The position numbers were made by a program, and so were the translations under genes. Below are positions 18,308 to 30,398 of a stretch of DNA of 64,000 bases, piece after piece; position 1 is the stretch's first letter, and every line of letters begins with the position of its first letter. The stretch is from Lepas anatifera. Its lineage: Eukaryota > Arthropoda > Thecostraca > Lepadidae. The notes under the pieces were generated by a model. That model searched no databases and had not been told where the DNA came from. It worked only from the letters and a program-made list of their open reading frames with translations. The DNA lies in contig JAOTON010001065.1 in NCBI GenBank assembly GCA_034440635.1, positions 32,666-96,665 on the forward strand, given 5' to 3'.

Positions 18308-21300
18308 CTACGTAGGAGAGTATATTACCTTAAAATTTACTGCTCTCAGATACATTTCTATATCTGAACAATTAACAGAGGGGGATTCCCCCAGAAGCGA
18401 CTCTAGCGACGGTGAGCCGGGCAAATAGCGCCTCCTCTCCAGCTCAAAGTCACGGCACTCCACCAGTACGTGCTTCACCGTCAGCCTATCGCCGCATCGC
18501 GGACATTCCGGCGGGCGGTCGCCAGTCAAGAGATAAGAGTGCGTGGAGTACGTGTGCCCTATTCTTAGTCTAGAGATAACAACCTCGTCCCTTCTGTTGC
18601 CTGCATTGGCAGATGACCACGGTCCTATCCGGGGCTTCAGCTCCCCTCAGCTTGCCACCCTTGGGGTCCGCGTCCCATCGTTGCTGCCAGATTCCGGAGA
18701 GGTAGCTCCTAACACACGGGAACATATCAAAGTACGGAACACGGATTCCACGGGAAGGCTCGCTGCTCGCTGCTTCTTTAGCTGCCCAATCGGCCAGCTC
18801 GTTTCCCTTGATGCCACTGTGACTAGGTACCCACGCAAGAGTCACGGACTTCCCTCGACTCACAGCCTGGTGTATCTTGTGTCTGATGAGAGGTAAAAGA
18901 TATGAGTTTGATGCGTTGTACGTAAGTGATTGGAGTGATTGTAATGACGAAAGAGAATCACTGAAAATTACAAATCGGTTGGTTCTCGACCGCAGAACCT
19001 GATCCAAGCACCGAAAGATGGCGTATAATTCCGCTGTGAACACTGAGGCAGCCCGTGGGAGTGAATATCGTCGCTGAATATTGCTACCTACAAACGCGCA
19101 TCCCGCACCAATAACACACTTCGATCCATCCGTATAGAAGGCTGCATGATTTGGAAACCTGGACGAACAGTATTCCAGAAAGGTTTGACGCACGGCTTCC
19201 GGCATCAGGCCCTTAGTCAGCTCTAGTAGCCGTGTATCAACCTCGACCTTGGACGTCCGCCACGGCTCGGCAGCTGGCAGCTGCGCGGTTTCGACACTTT
19301 CAGGATTGATGTCAGCCTCGCTCAGCCATGCACGGATTCTAATTCCAGGGTGTCGAGCAGATGTGCGAGAACCATTGTCGATTCGCCTCAGCCTACTGTT
19401 GTCAAAAAAAGTGTTATATGTAGGATGGTCGGAGTCCTGTTTAAGCTTCAACGCATATCGCATGGCAACATATCTCCGTCGCAAAGCAAGTGGCATCTCG
19501 TGTATATCCACGTGCAGGCTTGAAACAGGTGAGGTACGAAAAGCACCGGTTATAATTCGAAGGGCCTGGTTTTGGACAGTGTCCAACATTCTTTTGGATG
19601 TTTCTGTCGCAGAGTCATATACAACACTTCCATATTCTAGTTTTGATCTTATTAAGGATCTGTACAATGTTAAGAGTGTTTTCCTATCCGAGCCGTATGT
19701 CATGCGGGTTAAGACCTTAAGAATATTAAGGCAACTAAAACAGCTCTCTCTAAGCTTTCTGAAGTGAGCGGCGTATGTTAGTCTGCGGTCAAGTATTAAT
19801 CCTAGGAAGCGTGTCTGGTCCACTACTTCTATCTCATGGCCCGCGATGTTCAGAATAGGATGTTCACATACCCTCCGTCGGGTGCAAAAATGCATGCATT
19901 TGGTTTTAGAGGTTGAAAAGCGTAGACCATTTATTTCACTCCACCGCTGCAGTCTGTCGAGGCAAAGCTGCAGTTGCCTTTGGGCTGTGGTGGTCGAAGA
20001 CGTTGTTACCCATATGGTAAAGTCATCTACGAACATGGCACGGGAGACATTGGGCGGTAAGGTATCGCCTATGTCATTAATCATGACGGCGAACAGGGCC
20101 ACAGATAAAACGCTACCCTGTGCCGTGCCGTTCTCCTGTGTGTGCTCCTCGGACAAAGAATTTCCAATTCGAAATCTGAAACGCCTGTCCCTCAGGAAAT
20201 TGAACAGAAACCAACCAAGGCGACCTCGCACTCCCATGTCAAAAAGCTTTTTAGGATGCCATGCCTCCAAGTCAAGTCATAAGCGCGCTCTACGTCAAAA
20301 ACACTGCGATTGTGTGCTGTTTGTTTATAAAACCTTCCCTAACGGCTGCGTCGAGTGCGATAAGGTGGTCGAGTGTGCTTCTGCCTCGGCGAAAACCACA
20401 TTGTGCGTTGGATAAAAGACCATTGCTTTCAAGAAACCACATCAGGCGTGTATTAATCATCCTCTCAAACAGTTTGCAGACACTAGAGGTCAGCGAGATA
20501 GGCCGGAAGTCCTCAGGCGAGTTTCCCGGTTTCCCCGGCTTCTGAATAGGGACAACAATCGATTTCCGCCACTGCTCCGGAAAGTCGTTGTTTTCCCACA
20601 TGCCATTGAAAATGTCAAGGAGTGATGAGATAGATTGTGCAGGAAGATGTAAGAGCATTTGATTGGTAATTTGATCACTGCCAGGCGCCACACTCTTGAG
20701 GTTTTTAGTGCCTCTTCCATCTCTTCAATGGAGAAAATGACATTGTAGGAGGCTGAGTTGTCGTTCCCGAAATTTATTGGAAAGCGCTCTTGGATTTGTC
20801 GGTGTCTTAGAAAATGTTGGCTTTGAGAGGAGTTGCTACAGCGGTCTCGGAAGGCCTTTGCCATGAGGTCAGCTACGTTTTTTGGGTCCGTGATTTTTGC
20901 TCCGTTCGAACTGAGGACAGGTGTGGGTGTAGATCGCCGCTTGCCCTGGATACTCTGGACGCGGCTCCAGACCTGTGCAGATGGTGTGAAACGGTTTACG
21001 GTGCTGACATAATTAACCCACCATCTTCTTTTCGAGTTAAGTACAGTGCGTCGAGCCAAAGCTCTCGCACGCCTGTATCTGACGAGATTTCTATTTGTAG
21101 TGTGTTTGTTGAAAATCCGGAAAAACCGCTTCCGTTTTAAGATTGCAGCTTTACATTCCATGGACCACCAGGGCACTGGGGTGTGCTTTGGCCGCCCACG
21201 AGTGGTAGGAATAGAACATTTTGCGGCTGTTAAAATCATTCTGTTGAATTCTTCAATGGCTTCAGTAGCCGAGGCCTCCGGGGGAGGAGTCACCGTACCG

Positions 21301-22040
21301 CATGCAGCCTCAAAGCCCACCCAGTTTGCTCGCTTGTGGTTCCATCTTGGAATCGTGGATGCCGGTGCACCTCGCAGTGTCAGGTTGGTGAGAATAGGAA
21401 AATGGTCGCTACCGTAGGGCTCGTCAAGAACACTCCAATGAAGCTGGGTGAGGAGAGAGGGAGAACAGATAGAAAGGTCAATGGAGGAGAGGGCGCCAGA
21501 GGGTAAAGTTATATGAGTGGCTCTGCCTGAATTTAAAAGACAGAGAGAGTTTAGATGGAGGAAGCGCTCGAGGGTACGGCCCCGGGGACAGGTGCGGTCG
21601 GTAGCTCCTCCCCAAGCAGCATTATGAGCGTTGAAGTCGCCCAATAGCACAACAGGGGTGGGAAGCTGATCATAAATATTGTTGAGAGATGATATATCAA
21701 TAATGCCACCTGGTGGTAGGTATATGGAACAAACTGTTAGTTTTGTTCGGCCGAGATCAACCCGGGCGGCAACTGCTTGTAATGAGGTGTTTAATGGAAT
21801 ACTATAGCAGGGGGCGGAGTGGTGTACCGCCACCAGTACTCCTCCGTATGCAATTGTTGTACTGAAAACTTCTTTTCTAAAGGTGTTATAGTTCTTGATA
21901 TTTATACTTGAGTTAGGAGAAAGTTTTGTTTCTTGTAGGCATATTATTACTGGTTTATATTCCGCCAGCATATATTGGAAATCTGAGAAATTTGCACGGA
22001 GGCCTCGGCAATTCCATTGCATTATTGTGTTTGCGTTCAT
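18308..22040 (-). pseudogene. ORF2 of the I-like LINE: endonuclease, RT, RNase H (three frameshifts)
   Basis: The start ATG at 22040 lies 10 bp after the ORF1 stop. The endonuclease covers residues 1 to about 220, with NCRGL (10-14), the catalytic glutamate in QETKL (36-40), GDFNAHNAAWGG (134-145), the SSIDLS part and SDHFPI (211-216). RT follows, with the PISLTS, FRRGRS and QGSVLS parts and the catalytic box FVDD at about 20022-20033. RNase H is recognisable by YTDGSK, TAELYAI, SDSLSS and the WVPSHSGIKGNELAD region. A CPRCG...H...C motif is close to the C terminus. Frame changes near 20700, 20280 and 18580 split it into four open segments. Confidence 0.85.
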
Positions 22041-22050
22041 TGTGTATTAT

Positions 22051-23730
22051 TTATGGAAGCGGTCTTTTCGGGTTAGTGGGAAGGCTTAAAGACCCTACCT
22101 CCAGTGGGTGATAGTCACCCCTTGGCCCCTTTTGACCGTTCCAGGGGTGGGCCCAGCGTGTTTTGGGCGTGAGTGGCTTCCTCCTCTGGAGGTCTCCAGG
22201 GGAGGATCCACGCGCTCTGGATGTCTGGGGCTGATCCGGAGGGGTACCAGTAGCCGGGCGCTTAGTGGGCGATCGCCCCCGCGCTACCGGCTCGAAGTTT
22301 CTACGCACAGCCGCCACTGATGGTGTCGGGTTTGGCGGCTGCGAGGCTGGTGTGGTCGGGGAGGCTGCAAGAGCATCACCCGTAGGAGGTACGATAGGGG
22401 ACGGTGGGCGGCGCCTCCCCGTGGGAGAGTGTTTGCCCCCTCTTCCCACAACTGTCCACCCCTCAGCATCGGAAAGGGGTTCAAATTCGGGAGGGGCACC
22501 AGGTGCCGTCTCTGGTTCACCAGCAGGAGCAACCGGCTGGTGGTCGGGAGCGGGGACTTTGCCCGCTCCCCACCCCCAGCAGGTGCCAGGGGCGGGGGAT
22601 GGAAGCGGGAGCAGCGCCCCGCTCCGCGACCCAGCCCCCATAGGAGGGGGCTGTGGAGGAGGTGCCGTCACTGGCCCAGGAGCCGGGGCGGCGGGCTGGC
22701 CAGAGATAACCAGCCCCATACTACCTGCCAAGCGGACGAAGTCCGCAATGGTCAGGCGTCGAATGACTTCCTCCGGGGTCATCCGTGGTGATGGTGAGGA
22801 ACTTCCTGCGGCAGCTGCCTGGGAGTACGTTTTCCGCGGGCAGCGGGCCTCGTATGTCTCCCGGGCCTCACGGAAACTCATACGACCTTTTACCTTGATC
22901 GCCATGATCTCCTTCTCCTTTTCAAGCATGGGGCAGTCACGGTCGGCAGCTGAGTGAGGGGTCTGACCTTTCCCGCAGTTAACACAAAACTTATTTGCTA
23001 AGCAATCATCGACTACATGATCTGTTGATCCGCATCTCGCACATACTTGCTTCCCCTTACACGTGGTTGTGGTGTGACCGTATCGCTGGCACCGAAAACA
23101 TCTCATAGGTGATGGGATGAAGAGTCGGACACCGATTCTGACATATCCTACAAATACGTGATCGGGAACGTCTGTCTTATCGAAAGTGAGAACAATTGTG
23201 TCACTTTCCTCTACTTCGGCACCTCTCCTAGTTTTCATACGCCGCGCCTCAACTACACCAAAGCCGGCAAGGCCGTCAACAATTTCCTCTTCACAAACAC
23301 CCCTCAGGTCCGGACAACGGATGACACCTTTCGAGAAGTTTTTTGTACGATGCGCTTCAACAGAAATGAAAATTTTGCACGTCTTTTGGAAACCAGAATC
23401 CTTCCTCGTGAAAGTCAGTTCCGACACAGAAAGTGCGCGCTCTGCGTCCTCGGTTTTCGCGAACTCTACCTCCAAAGCTCCATCACGCAAACGCTCACAA
23501 CGCACTACCTTGCCAAGATGATCAAGCGCCTCTTTTCGTTTGAAGGGTGACAGTGACCCAAGGGATGTGTTCCGTCCTCGCATCACTAGGACACGGGGAC
23601 AGGACGGTTTCGCAGCTGGTTTTTGCGGACCAGGTGGCACGGCTCGGTCTGTCCCTCCCCCTCTAGGGGGGTGGGAGGTGTCGACCTCCTGTGGAGGGTG
23701 AGGAGAGAGGTTTGTGGTGTTAGTATCCAT
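22051..23730 (-). CDS. ORF1 (gag-like) of the I-like LINE
   Basis: Open for 559 codons from MDTNTT. I chose this ATG because it opens just before the conserved part; an ATG 24 codons upstream (23802) is also in frame. The N-terminal part is proline-rich, followed by a region that may bind RNA. Three zinc knuckles follow at about residues 211-224 (CFRCQRYGHTTTTC), 230-243 (CARCGSTDHVVDDC) and 249-266. The C-terminal third is proline and glycine rich. ORF1 proteins of this type coat the element RNA. The frame is intact although ORF2 is broken. Confidence 0.85.
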   Translation of the reverse strand: MDTNTTNLSPHPPQEVDTSHPPRGGGTDRAVPPGPQKPAAKPSCPRVLVMRGRNTSLGSLSPFKRKEALDHLGKVVRCERLRDGALEVEFAKTEDAERALSVSELTFTRKDSGFQKTCKIFISVEAHRTKNFSKGVIRCPDLRGVCEEEIVDGLAGFGVVEARRMKTRRGAEVEESDTIVLTFDKTDVPDHVFVGYVRIGVRLFIPSPMRCFRCQRYGHTTTTCKGKQVCARCGSTDHVVDDCLANKFCVNCGKGQTPHSAADRDCPMLEKEKEIMAIKVKGRMSFREARETYEARCPRKTYSQAAAAGSSSPSPRMTPEEVIRRLTIADFVRLAGSMGLVISGQPAAPAPGPVTAPPPQPPPMGAGSRSGALLPLPSPAPGTCWGWGAGKVPAPDHQPVAPAGEPETAPGAPPEFEPLSDAEGWTVVGRGGKHSPTGRRRPPSPIVPPTGDALAASPTTPASQPPNPTPSVAAVRRNFEPVARGRSPTKRPATGTPPDQPQTSRARGSSPGDLQRRKPLTPKTRWAHPWNGQKGPRGDYHPLEVGSLSLPTNPKRPLP

Positions 23731-24859
23731 GAAAATGTGTTTAGTTTCAGCCAGCAACGTGTGCCCCCCTTCGAACGAGGGTGCTACTAGGCGAGACGAC
23801 ACACGGGCTGGCTATACGGGGGAGACGCCGCCGTTACAGAGGGGGGAGAGAGACTCACCAAACCCCCCTGCCCCGACGACGGTCCCCCCTTGCACCTAGC
23901 CTAGACGACCCCGGGCGGGGCCCGGACACCCCACCCTCCCCAGGTGAAGTTGGGACCTCACCCAAGGAGGGAGGGGCAGCCGAGCCCCACCAAAGGCCGA
24001 CAGACTTTTACAATGCTGCTACTCTTGTCGATGCCCTCAAGAGTTCCCCGCCCTTGCGGAAATCCAGACCAAAGTAGAGTGTTGCTAGAGGACGACGAAC
24101 GAACACAGCGCCTCCCTCAGCTCAGCTACCAGGACTCCTTCATCCCGGGGTACGGGTCGGTGCGCAGCACACCTTAAAAAGACAGGCGCCCTCGCACGGC
24201 CTCATCGGAGCAGGCGACTACCACCTGCTCGTCACAACTGATTCCCGGCTGGTCCGAGAGAAGCGAGCCCCCGGCCTGCAGGGCCGGCGATTAGAGGGAT
24301 CCAATCGTCAGCCACACGAGCCGGAGGCCCACATACACCCAGACCATCCAGGAATCATAGGCACGTGCGGGGACGCCCATAACACTGGGAAAAAATGGGT
24401 AACTGGGAAGTTATGAGTTGGAAAAGGAGGAGGGTCGGTATGCGCTGTCCAGCCCAGACGCGCGCCGCACGCGACCGAGGTGTCCACACTCAAGACGAGC
24501 CAGAATGCACACACCCCCGCCACCCGCGGAGACACGCCGGGCCAGACAACGCAGACAGTGGGCAGGAGAGGTGTTTAGGAGTGGACAGAAAGGATACGGG
24601 TGGAAAGACATGGAGAGATGAGGAAATAAGGAAAGAAGAGGAAAAGGAACAATGAGTTGGTGGGATTTGAATTTAGGAAGGCCAAGAAAGGATGAGGATG
24701 GCAGTTTCGATTTGGCCTCTCGCCCGAAGACGAGGGGCGAAACCCATCCTGCCAACTGGGGTCGCGGGTGTCGTCACATCCCGTGCCCAATTATCCATGT
24801 GCCGGACCAGTCAGCAGGTGCCAACAAGTCCAGCAGATGAAAATCGGTCCCCTGCGGGG
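23731..24859 (-). promoter_or_regulatory. 5' region of the I-like LINE
   Basis: This 1.1-kb GC-rich leader runs from the 5' target repeat to the ORF1 start. Internal promoters are usual for full-length LINEs of this kind, but I see no individual element I can name. Confidence 0.45.
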
Positions 24860-25199
24860 GGATCAGAGCCCACCTCCCAGAACAGATCATGCTTTGCCTA
24901 GGGACTAGACTAGCTCAGTGACCCTCTGAGCAGGGGTGGATCCAAGGGGGGCGATAGGGGCAATCGCCCCCCTTGGGCCGACACTAAGCACTGGAAAAAA
25001 TGTCTCACGGCGGCGACAGCTGTACCCGGCCCCACAAGTGGCCTTCCAAATGCCACCCGAAGGTAGGTCTAGGGGCCCTTATCATGTACTCGGGGACCCC
25101 TGAATTAATCTCGGAGGCCTCAGAGTTGACCTCGGGCCCCCAAATAGGTGTTCTAGGAGTCCACAATAATTTGACTCCATTAGCCCCCAGAGTTGTTCT

Positions 25200-25800
25200 C
25201 GGGTCCCTACCTCGGAGGTCCGATGAGCCCCACGATCGGACCACTAGAAATCGTCTCGTGGGCCCACTGCTGCCCAAGCTAGGCCCCCTATTCTCAGCAC
25301 TTGTAGGTCCACGGTATTTAACCCGGGCGCCCTTTGGCTACAAGCGGACCCCTGTGGTTCACTCGGTCCTCCTGTGGTCATCCGGGCACACTGACGCTTC
25401 CGGGCACTGGAAATGCTGAGGCTGCGACCGGGCCCGTCAGAATTATCCCTGGTCAAATGCTGCCCATGCCGGGGCCCTTGTTCTCAGCAGTTGCAGATAA
25501 TTTCCCTGTATTCCACCCGGGCACCCTTTGGCTACAGCTGGGTCCCCTGCGGTTCACCCTGGCCTCTTGTGGCTATCTAGGCACCTTAACATGCTTCTGA
25601 GCCCATTGCAATCCACTTGGAACCTCTGAGTCTGCGACCGGGCCCCTCAGAACTATCCCGGGGCTCAGTGCTGGCGAAGCCGGGCCCCTATTCCCAGCCG
25701 TTGCAGATAACTCCCCTGACATTCACCCGGGTCCTCTGAGACCCTAGGCGGGCCCCTGCGGTTCACCCAGGCCTCCTGTGGCTATCCGGGCCCCTTGAAA
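25200..25800 (+). repeat. Tandem array (~200-bp step) inside the hAT-like element
   Basis: Matching phrases such as GCGACCGGGCCC(G/C)TCAGAA recur at about 25231 (diverged), 25423 and 25636. Each is followed by GCC(C)GGGGCCC and CAGTTGCAGATAA-like blocks. Confidence 0.7.
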
Positions 25801-26008
25801 TGCTTAATGGTAAATAATTGTTGGGGCTTATCGACGCACAACTGCCAGGGTCATATGGCCTCGCCAACTCTTTTCCTGTTGAAAGGGTTTCTCGGGAGCC
25901 AGCTTGTTCCTTGTTCAGGGAAGCCGCCGGGCCTTGAACCCGGGTCGGCTGAATGGAAGCAAGCTACGCTGACCACTCCACTACCACGCCCCCTCCCTTG
26001 AAATGCTT
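25793..26008 (-). mobile_element. tRNA-derived SINE, minus strand
   Basis: Exact 13-bp target repeats CCTTGAAATGCTT lie at 25793-25805 and 25996-26008. Read on the minus strand it has an A-box-like GTGGTAGTGGAGTGG, a B box GGTTCAAGGCC, and a 3' tail with ATGACCCTGGCAGTTG and CCCCAACAATTATTT. It belongs to the same family as 13701-13911 by its central part and tail, though the tRNA-like head differs. Confidence 0.85.
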
Positions 26009-26689
26009 CTAGGACCCCTGTGGTTCACCTGGGACCTTTGTGTCCGCGATCGGGCCCCTCACGACAATCTCAGATATATTGTGGCCGAAGCCAGTCTCCT
26101 ACTTCTAGCATCCATACCACCCCTCCGTGGTCTACCTGGGCCTCCTGTGGCTACAGTCGGGCCCCCTGCCTTGCTTGTGGGACTCCTTTGGTCTCGGCCC
26201 TCTGTGGCTACAGCATCCGTCCCTGCTTGGGAGTCCCTGTAGGTATAATATAATGTGAACTCAAATAACTCTGAATTCAGGCAGGCCACAGAGCATGCGA
26301 TCTCATCGATCATGACCCTGGCCGAAATTTGTCCAGTCCCTGGATTTTTGGAGATCCGATGAAATGTCGAACGGACCTCGTGGCTTTTAGGGTCAGTTCG
26401 TTTTTTGTTTGTTAGTTTTTTGGGCATTTGGAGTTCTCAGAATTTCCCCCAAGGGTGTTTCTTGGTATAAAAGGGTGCTTCTTGTTAACTTGTTTTCTTT
26501 GCTCGCCGGGCGTAATACTTTCATGTGTATTGACGTTTTTTTAATGCAAATTTATACCTTGCACGGCCGGGCCCCCAATGCTATTCCGGGACCCCTTGAG
26601 AAGGCTGGACCCTCCTGTCAGGGTTCCCCCCCCACCTTGAGCATTTCTGGATTGGCCCCTGCTCCAGAGAGGTGGGTCATCAGAATAGC

Positions 26690-27920
26690 TCACTTGGCCT
26701 CAAATAGGCTTATAAGGCCTTGAACCCGCTCAAAGAGCCCGAGACCAATTTAAGGCGCCCGATCACCTCAGGGGCCTCAGGCCAACTTAAAGGGCTCCCA
26801 CAAGCTCAGTGCCCAGACCAGCTCAAGGTACCGCCAGGGCCCAAACCAATTCAGAGTACCCCCAGGACCTAGATCCGCTTTTAGGCCCCAGTTTAGCTGT
26901 TGGGTCCCAGATCAGTTCAGGTGCCTTAAATCAGGTCAGAAGGCCAGACCAAGTCAGGGGCACTAAATCAGCTCAGGAGCCCCTTATCAGCTCAGAGATT
27001 CATCACCAAATCCGGGCTCAATCAGTTCAGGAACCTCAGAGCTGCCCAGGGGACACCAGATCGGCCCTTAGGGCGCCAGATCAGCTTAGGGAACAAGGGA
27101 TCAGCTCAGTGGACCCCGACCAGCTCGGGGCACAGATCAGCTCGTGGGTACCAGATCATGTCAGGAGGTACTTAATCAGCTCAGGAGTCCCATACCAGCT
27201 CAAGGGCCCTCATCAGCCTCCGTGGGCATAGCTCAGCCCGGCCTGAGAGCTGCTTAGAACATTGCGTAATCAGCTCAGGAGGCCTAGATTAGCTTGAAGG
27301 ATTCCAGATTAGCTCAGGGGGCACCATGCTAGTTCAAGGGCATCAAATGGGCTCAGGAGGCACAATGATGACTCGAGGGGTAGCAGATTGACTTACAGGG
27401 CATTAGTTCAGCTCAGGGGGGACAAGATCGATCAGCTCGGGGGCCCATACAGCTCCTAGCCCCACACAAGAGCAGGGGCCTAGTAAAGTCCAGGGAACAA
27501 CATCAGCTCAGGGGACACCAGATCGACTCAGAGCTCACCAGACCAGCTCAGGGGACATCATATATTCTAAGGAGACATCAATAATCAGCTGAGGGGGCAC
27601 CTGATCAGCTCAAGAGGCTCCATGTTAGCTCAGGGGACAGTAGATAAACTAAACTCCGGGAGGCATCAGATCGGTTCAGGGGCCCGGATCAGCTCAAGGG
27701 GCACTAAAACAGCTAATAGAGCACCAAGTAGGCTCAGAGGCATCAGAGTAACTCAGAGATATAGGTTCAGGAGGCACGATGAGTTTCTCAGGGGGCACCA
27801 GATTGACTAAGAGGGCACGAGACTAGCCCAGAAGGCACGTGATCAGCACCAGGGGCCAAGACCAGCACTCAGGGGGAGGGGGCACCAGATGAGCTCAAAG
27901 GGAACCAGATTAGCTTTGCC
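26690..27920 (+). repeat. Degenerate 20-bp minisatellite of Repeat A, copy 2
   Basis: Units are variants of CAGCTCAGGGGGCACCAGAT, as in copy 1. Unit order is only partly kept between the copies, so the array has changed length and content since they diverged. Confidence 0.8.
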
Positions 27921-27946
27921 CGTACGATGTTTTGGATGATCAGGCA

Positions 27947-28286
27947 CATTGGCGGACGCAGGGGGCGTTCCGGCCATGCCCCCTGAAAACGCTTAAAGGG
28001 GGCCAATCTATATTTTGCCCCCCCTCTCCAAATGCCGGAGAAATTTTTGAAAAAAGGTGTTTACACTAGGTCTGTAGAGCAAAATATATTTGCTCCCCTC
28101 CCTTAAGAGCGATCATGTACTTGGAGAGGTAGCTTATACTAGGTCTGTCGAGCACTGAAAAAAGGTATCAACACTGGGTCTGTAGAGCTGAAAAATCTTC
28201 GCTCCCACCCAACCCCACCCCTTCCCCCAGGAAGAGAAGTAGCCATGGGTTTGCTCCCCCAAAACTCGAGTCTGCGTCTGCCCCTG
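27947..28286. mobile_element. 340-bp hAT-like MITE in Repeat A copy 2
   Basis: Ends CATTGGCGGACGCAGGGGG and, inward from the right, CAGGGGCAGACGCAGACTCG are imperfect inverted repeats. Target repeats ATCAGGCA (27939-27946) and ATAAGACA (28287-28294) match at 6 of 8 bases. Copy 1 has the empty site at about 13335-13350. Confidence 0.75.
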
Positions 28287-28520
28287 ATAAGACATTACCT
28301 GGACATTAGGTGCCCATACTCTTCCCGGATGCCTGGAATCGCCACAGAATGCCCTAGCTGACCAACAAAGGAACTTAATTGTCAAACAATAGTTTTAATC
28401 GCTAAATGCGGTCTAGTTGCATCTAAGTTCAACAGCAGTGGGCACCAAATTTCGAGCGACACAGCCCAAACGGGATACAACGCCTAGTGTTTAATTGGCA
28501 CTCCGGTACCGCTGAGGGTG

Positions 28521-29700
<1,180 letters not shown>

Positions 29701-29722
29701 GTTACAGGCAGGGTGAAGAACC

Positions 29723-29902
29723 AGGCATTCTGCAGAATGCCTAGGCATTCTACAGATTGCCCAGCCAGTTTGGCATTCTGCAGAACGCCTAGGCAATCTG
29801 CAAAATGCCTAGGCAATCTGCAGATTGCCAAAGCGTCTGGGCATTCTGAAGAATGCCTAGGCATTCTGTAAAATGCCTAAAATTTCAGGCATTCTTCAAA
29901 CT
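29723..29902. repeat. Palindromic 20-bp minisatellite, left TIR
   Basis: About nine units of GGCATTCTGCAGAATGCCTA and variants. Each unit is its own reverse complement, with alternating CTGCAG and CCTAGG centres, so any stretch can form a hairpin or cruciform. The inverted copy is at 35385-35568. Confidence 0.9.
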
Positions 29903-30398
29903 GCCTAACGCAATTTGCTTAGATAAGCATCCAATCGAGCAGTTATTCGCTACCAAACAATTTATTTCATCTCGCCCAGTGTTTCAAACACTCCACAGGC
30001 CAGGAATTGCTTTATGGAGCCTGTGTTTCTCAGTTGCCGTTTCCAAAAATACATAGGTTTTGTGACTAATTTCTTTGGTCAGATACACATTCAGTACTTT
30101 GATTTATACTGAACAATTTCACCGCTGGTGGGTCCGATTAGACCTCCTTTGGTTTTTCGCAAATGCCTCCGATTCAATTTAAGTGAGAGCCTCGTCACTT
30201 TGCACACCTCTAGAGTGATTGATTCCACAATGTATGACCAAAATTGGCATCAGGGCCGGCCAGGTCAACGAGTTTTGAAGACATTTCGAAACCCATGTAA
30301 GACGATTATAGTATTCCAAAATGAGGCTGACAAAACCAGGGTGTAACTCGGCTTCTAGAAGAACGTGATCAAGTTTATAAGTGTAGATTATTTGTTAA

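Larger units (their letters stand above)
18047..24859 (-). mobile_element. Full-length I-like non-LTR retrotransposon
   Basis: Exact 13-bp target repeats GGATCAGAGCCCA lie at 18034-18046 and 24860-24872, so both ends are known and the copy is 6,813 bp. In sense order (minus strand) it has a 5' region of about 1.1 kb, ORF1 with three zinc knuckles, ORF2 with apurinic-like endonuclease, RT, RNase H and a CCHC motif, a 3' UTR of about 260 bp and a (GAT)n tail. RNase H after RT points to the I superfamily (I or Nimb-like). ORF2 has three frameshifts, so this copy cannot move itself. Confidence 0.9.
24931..26661. mobile_element. Non-autonomous hAT-like element with a tandem interior
   Basis: Termini CAGGGGTGGATCCAAG (24931-24946) and, inward from the right, CAGGGGCCAATCCAG (ending at 26661) are complementary. 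Flanks CCTCTGAG and CTCCAGAG agree at 5 of 8 bases. Repeat A copy 1 shows the empty site near 11170-11190. The interior is a degenerate tandem array with a step of about 190-215 bp and no ORF of substance. A SINE has inserted inside it. Confidence 0.7.
17634..28520 (+). mobile_element. Repeat A, copy 2, split by three nested insertions
   Basis: Repeat A sequence is present at 17634-18046, 24860-24930, 26662-27946 and 28287-28520, in the same order as in copy 1 (10837-13590). The gaps are filled by an I-like LINE (18047-24859), a hAT-like element (24931-26661) and a hAT-like MITE (27947-28286). Copy 1 shows the unoccupied site at each of the three places, which proves they are insertions. Confidence 0.8.

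Noticed and set aside
19249..20415. Plus-strand ORFs of 172 and 189 codons
   Set aside because: They are antisense to the RT and RNase H region of the I-like LINE, whose minus-strand frame has all the expected motifs.
22265..22957. Plus-strand ORF of 230 codons, rich in Gly, Ala and Pro
   Set aside because: It is antisense to the proline-rich C-terminal part of LINE ORF1. The GC-rich sequence explains the open frame.
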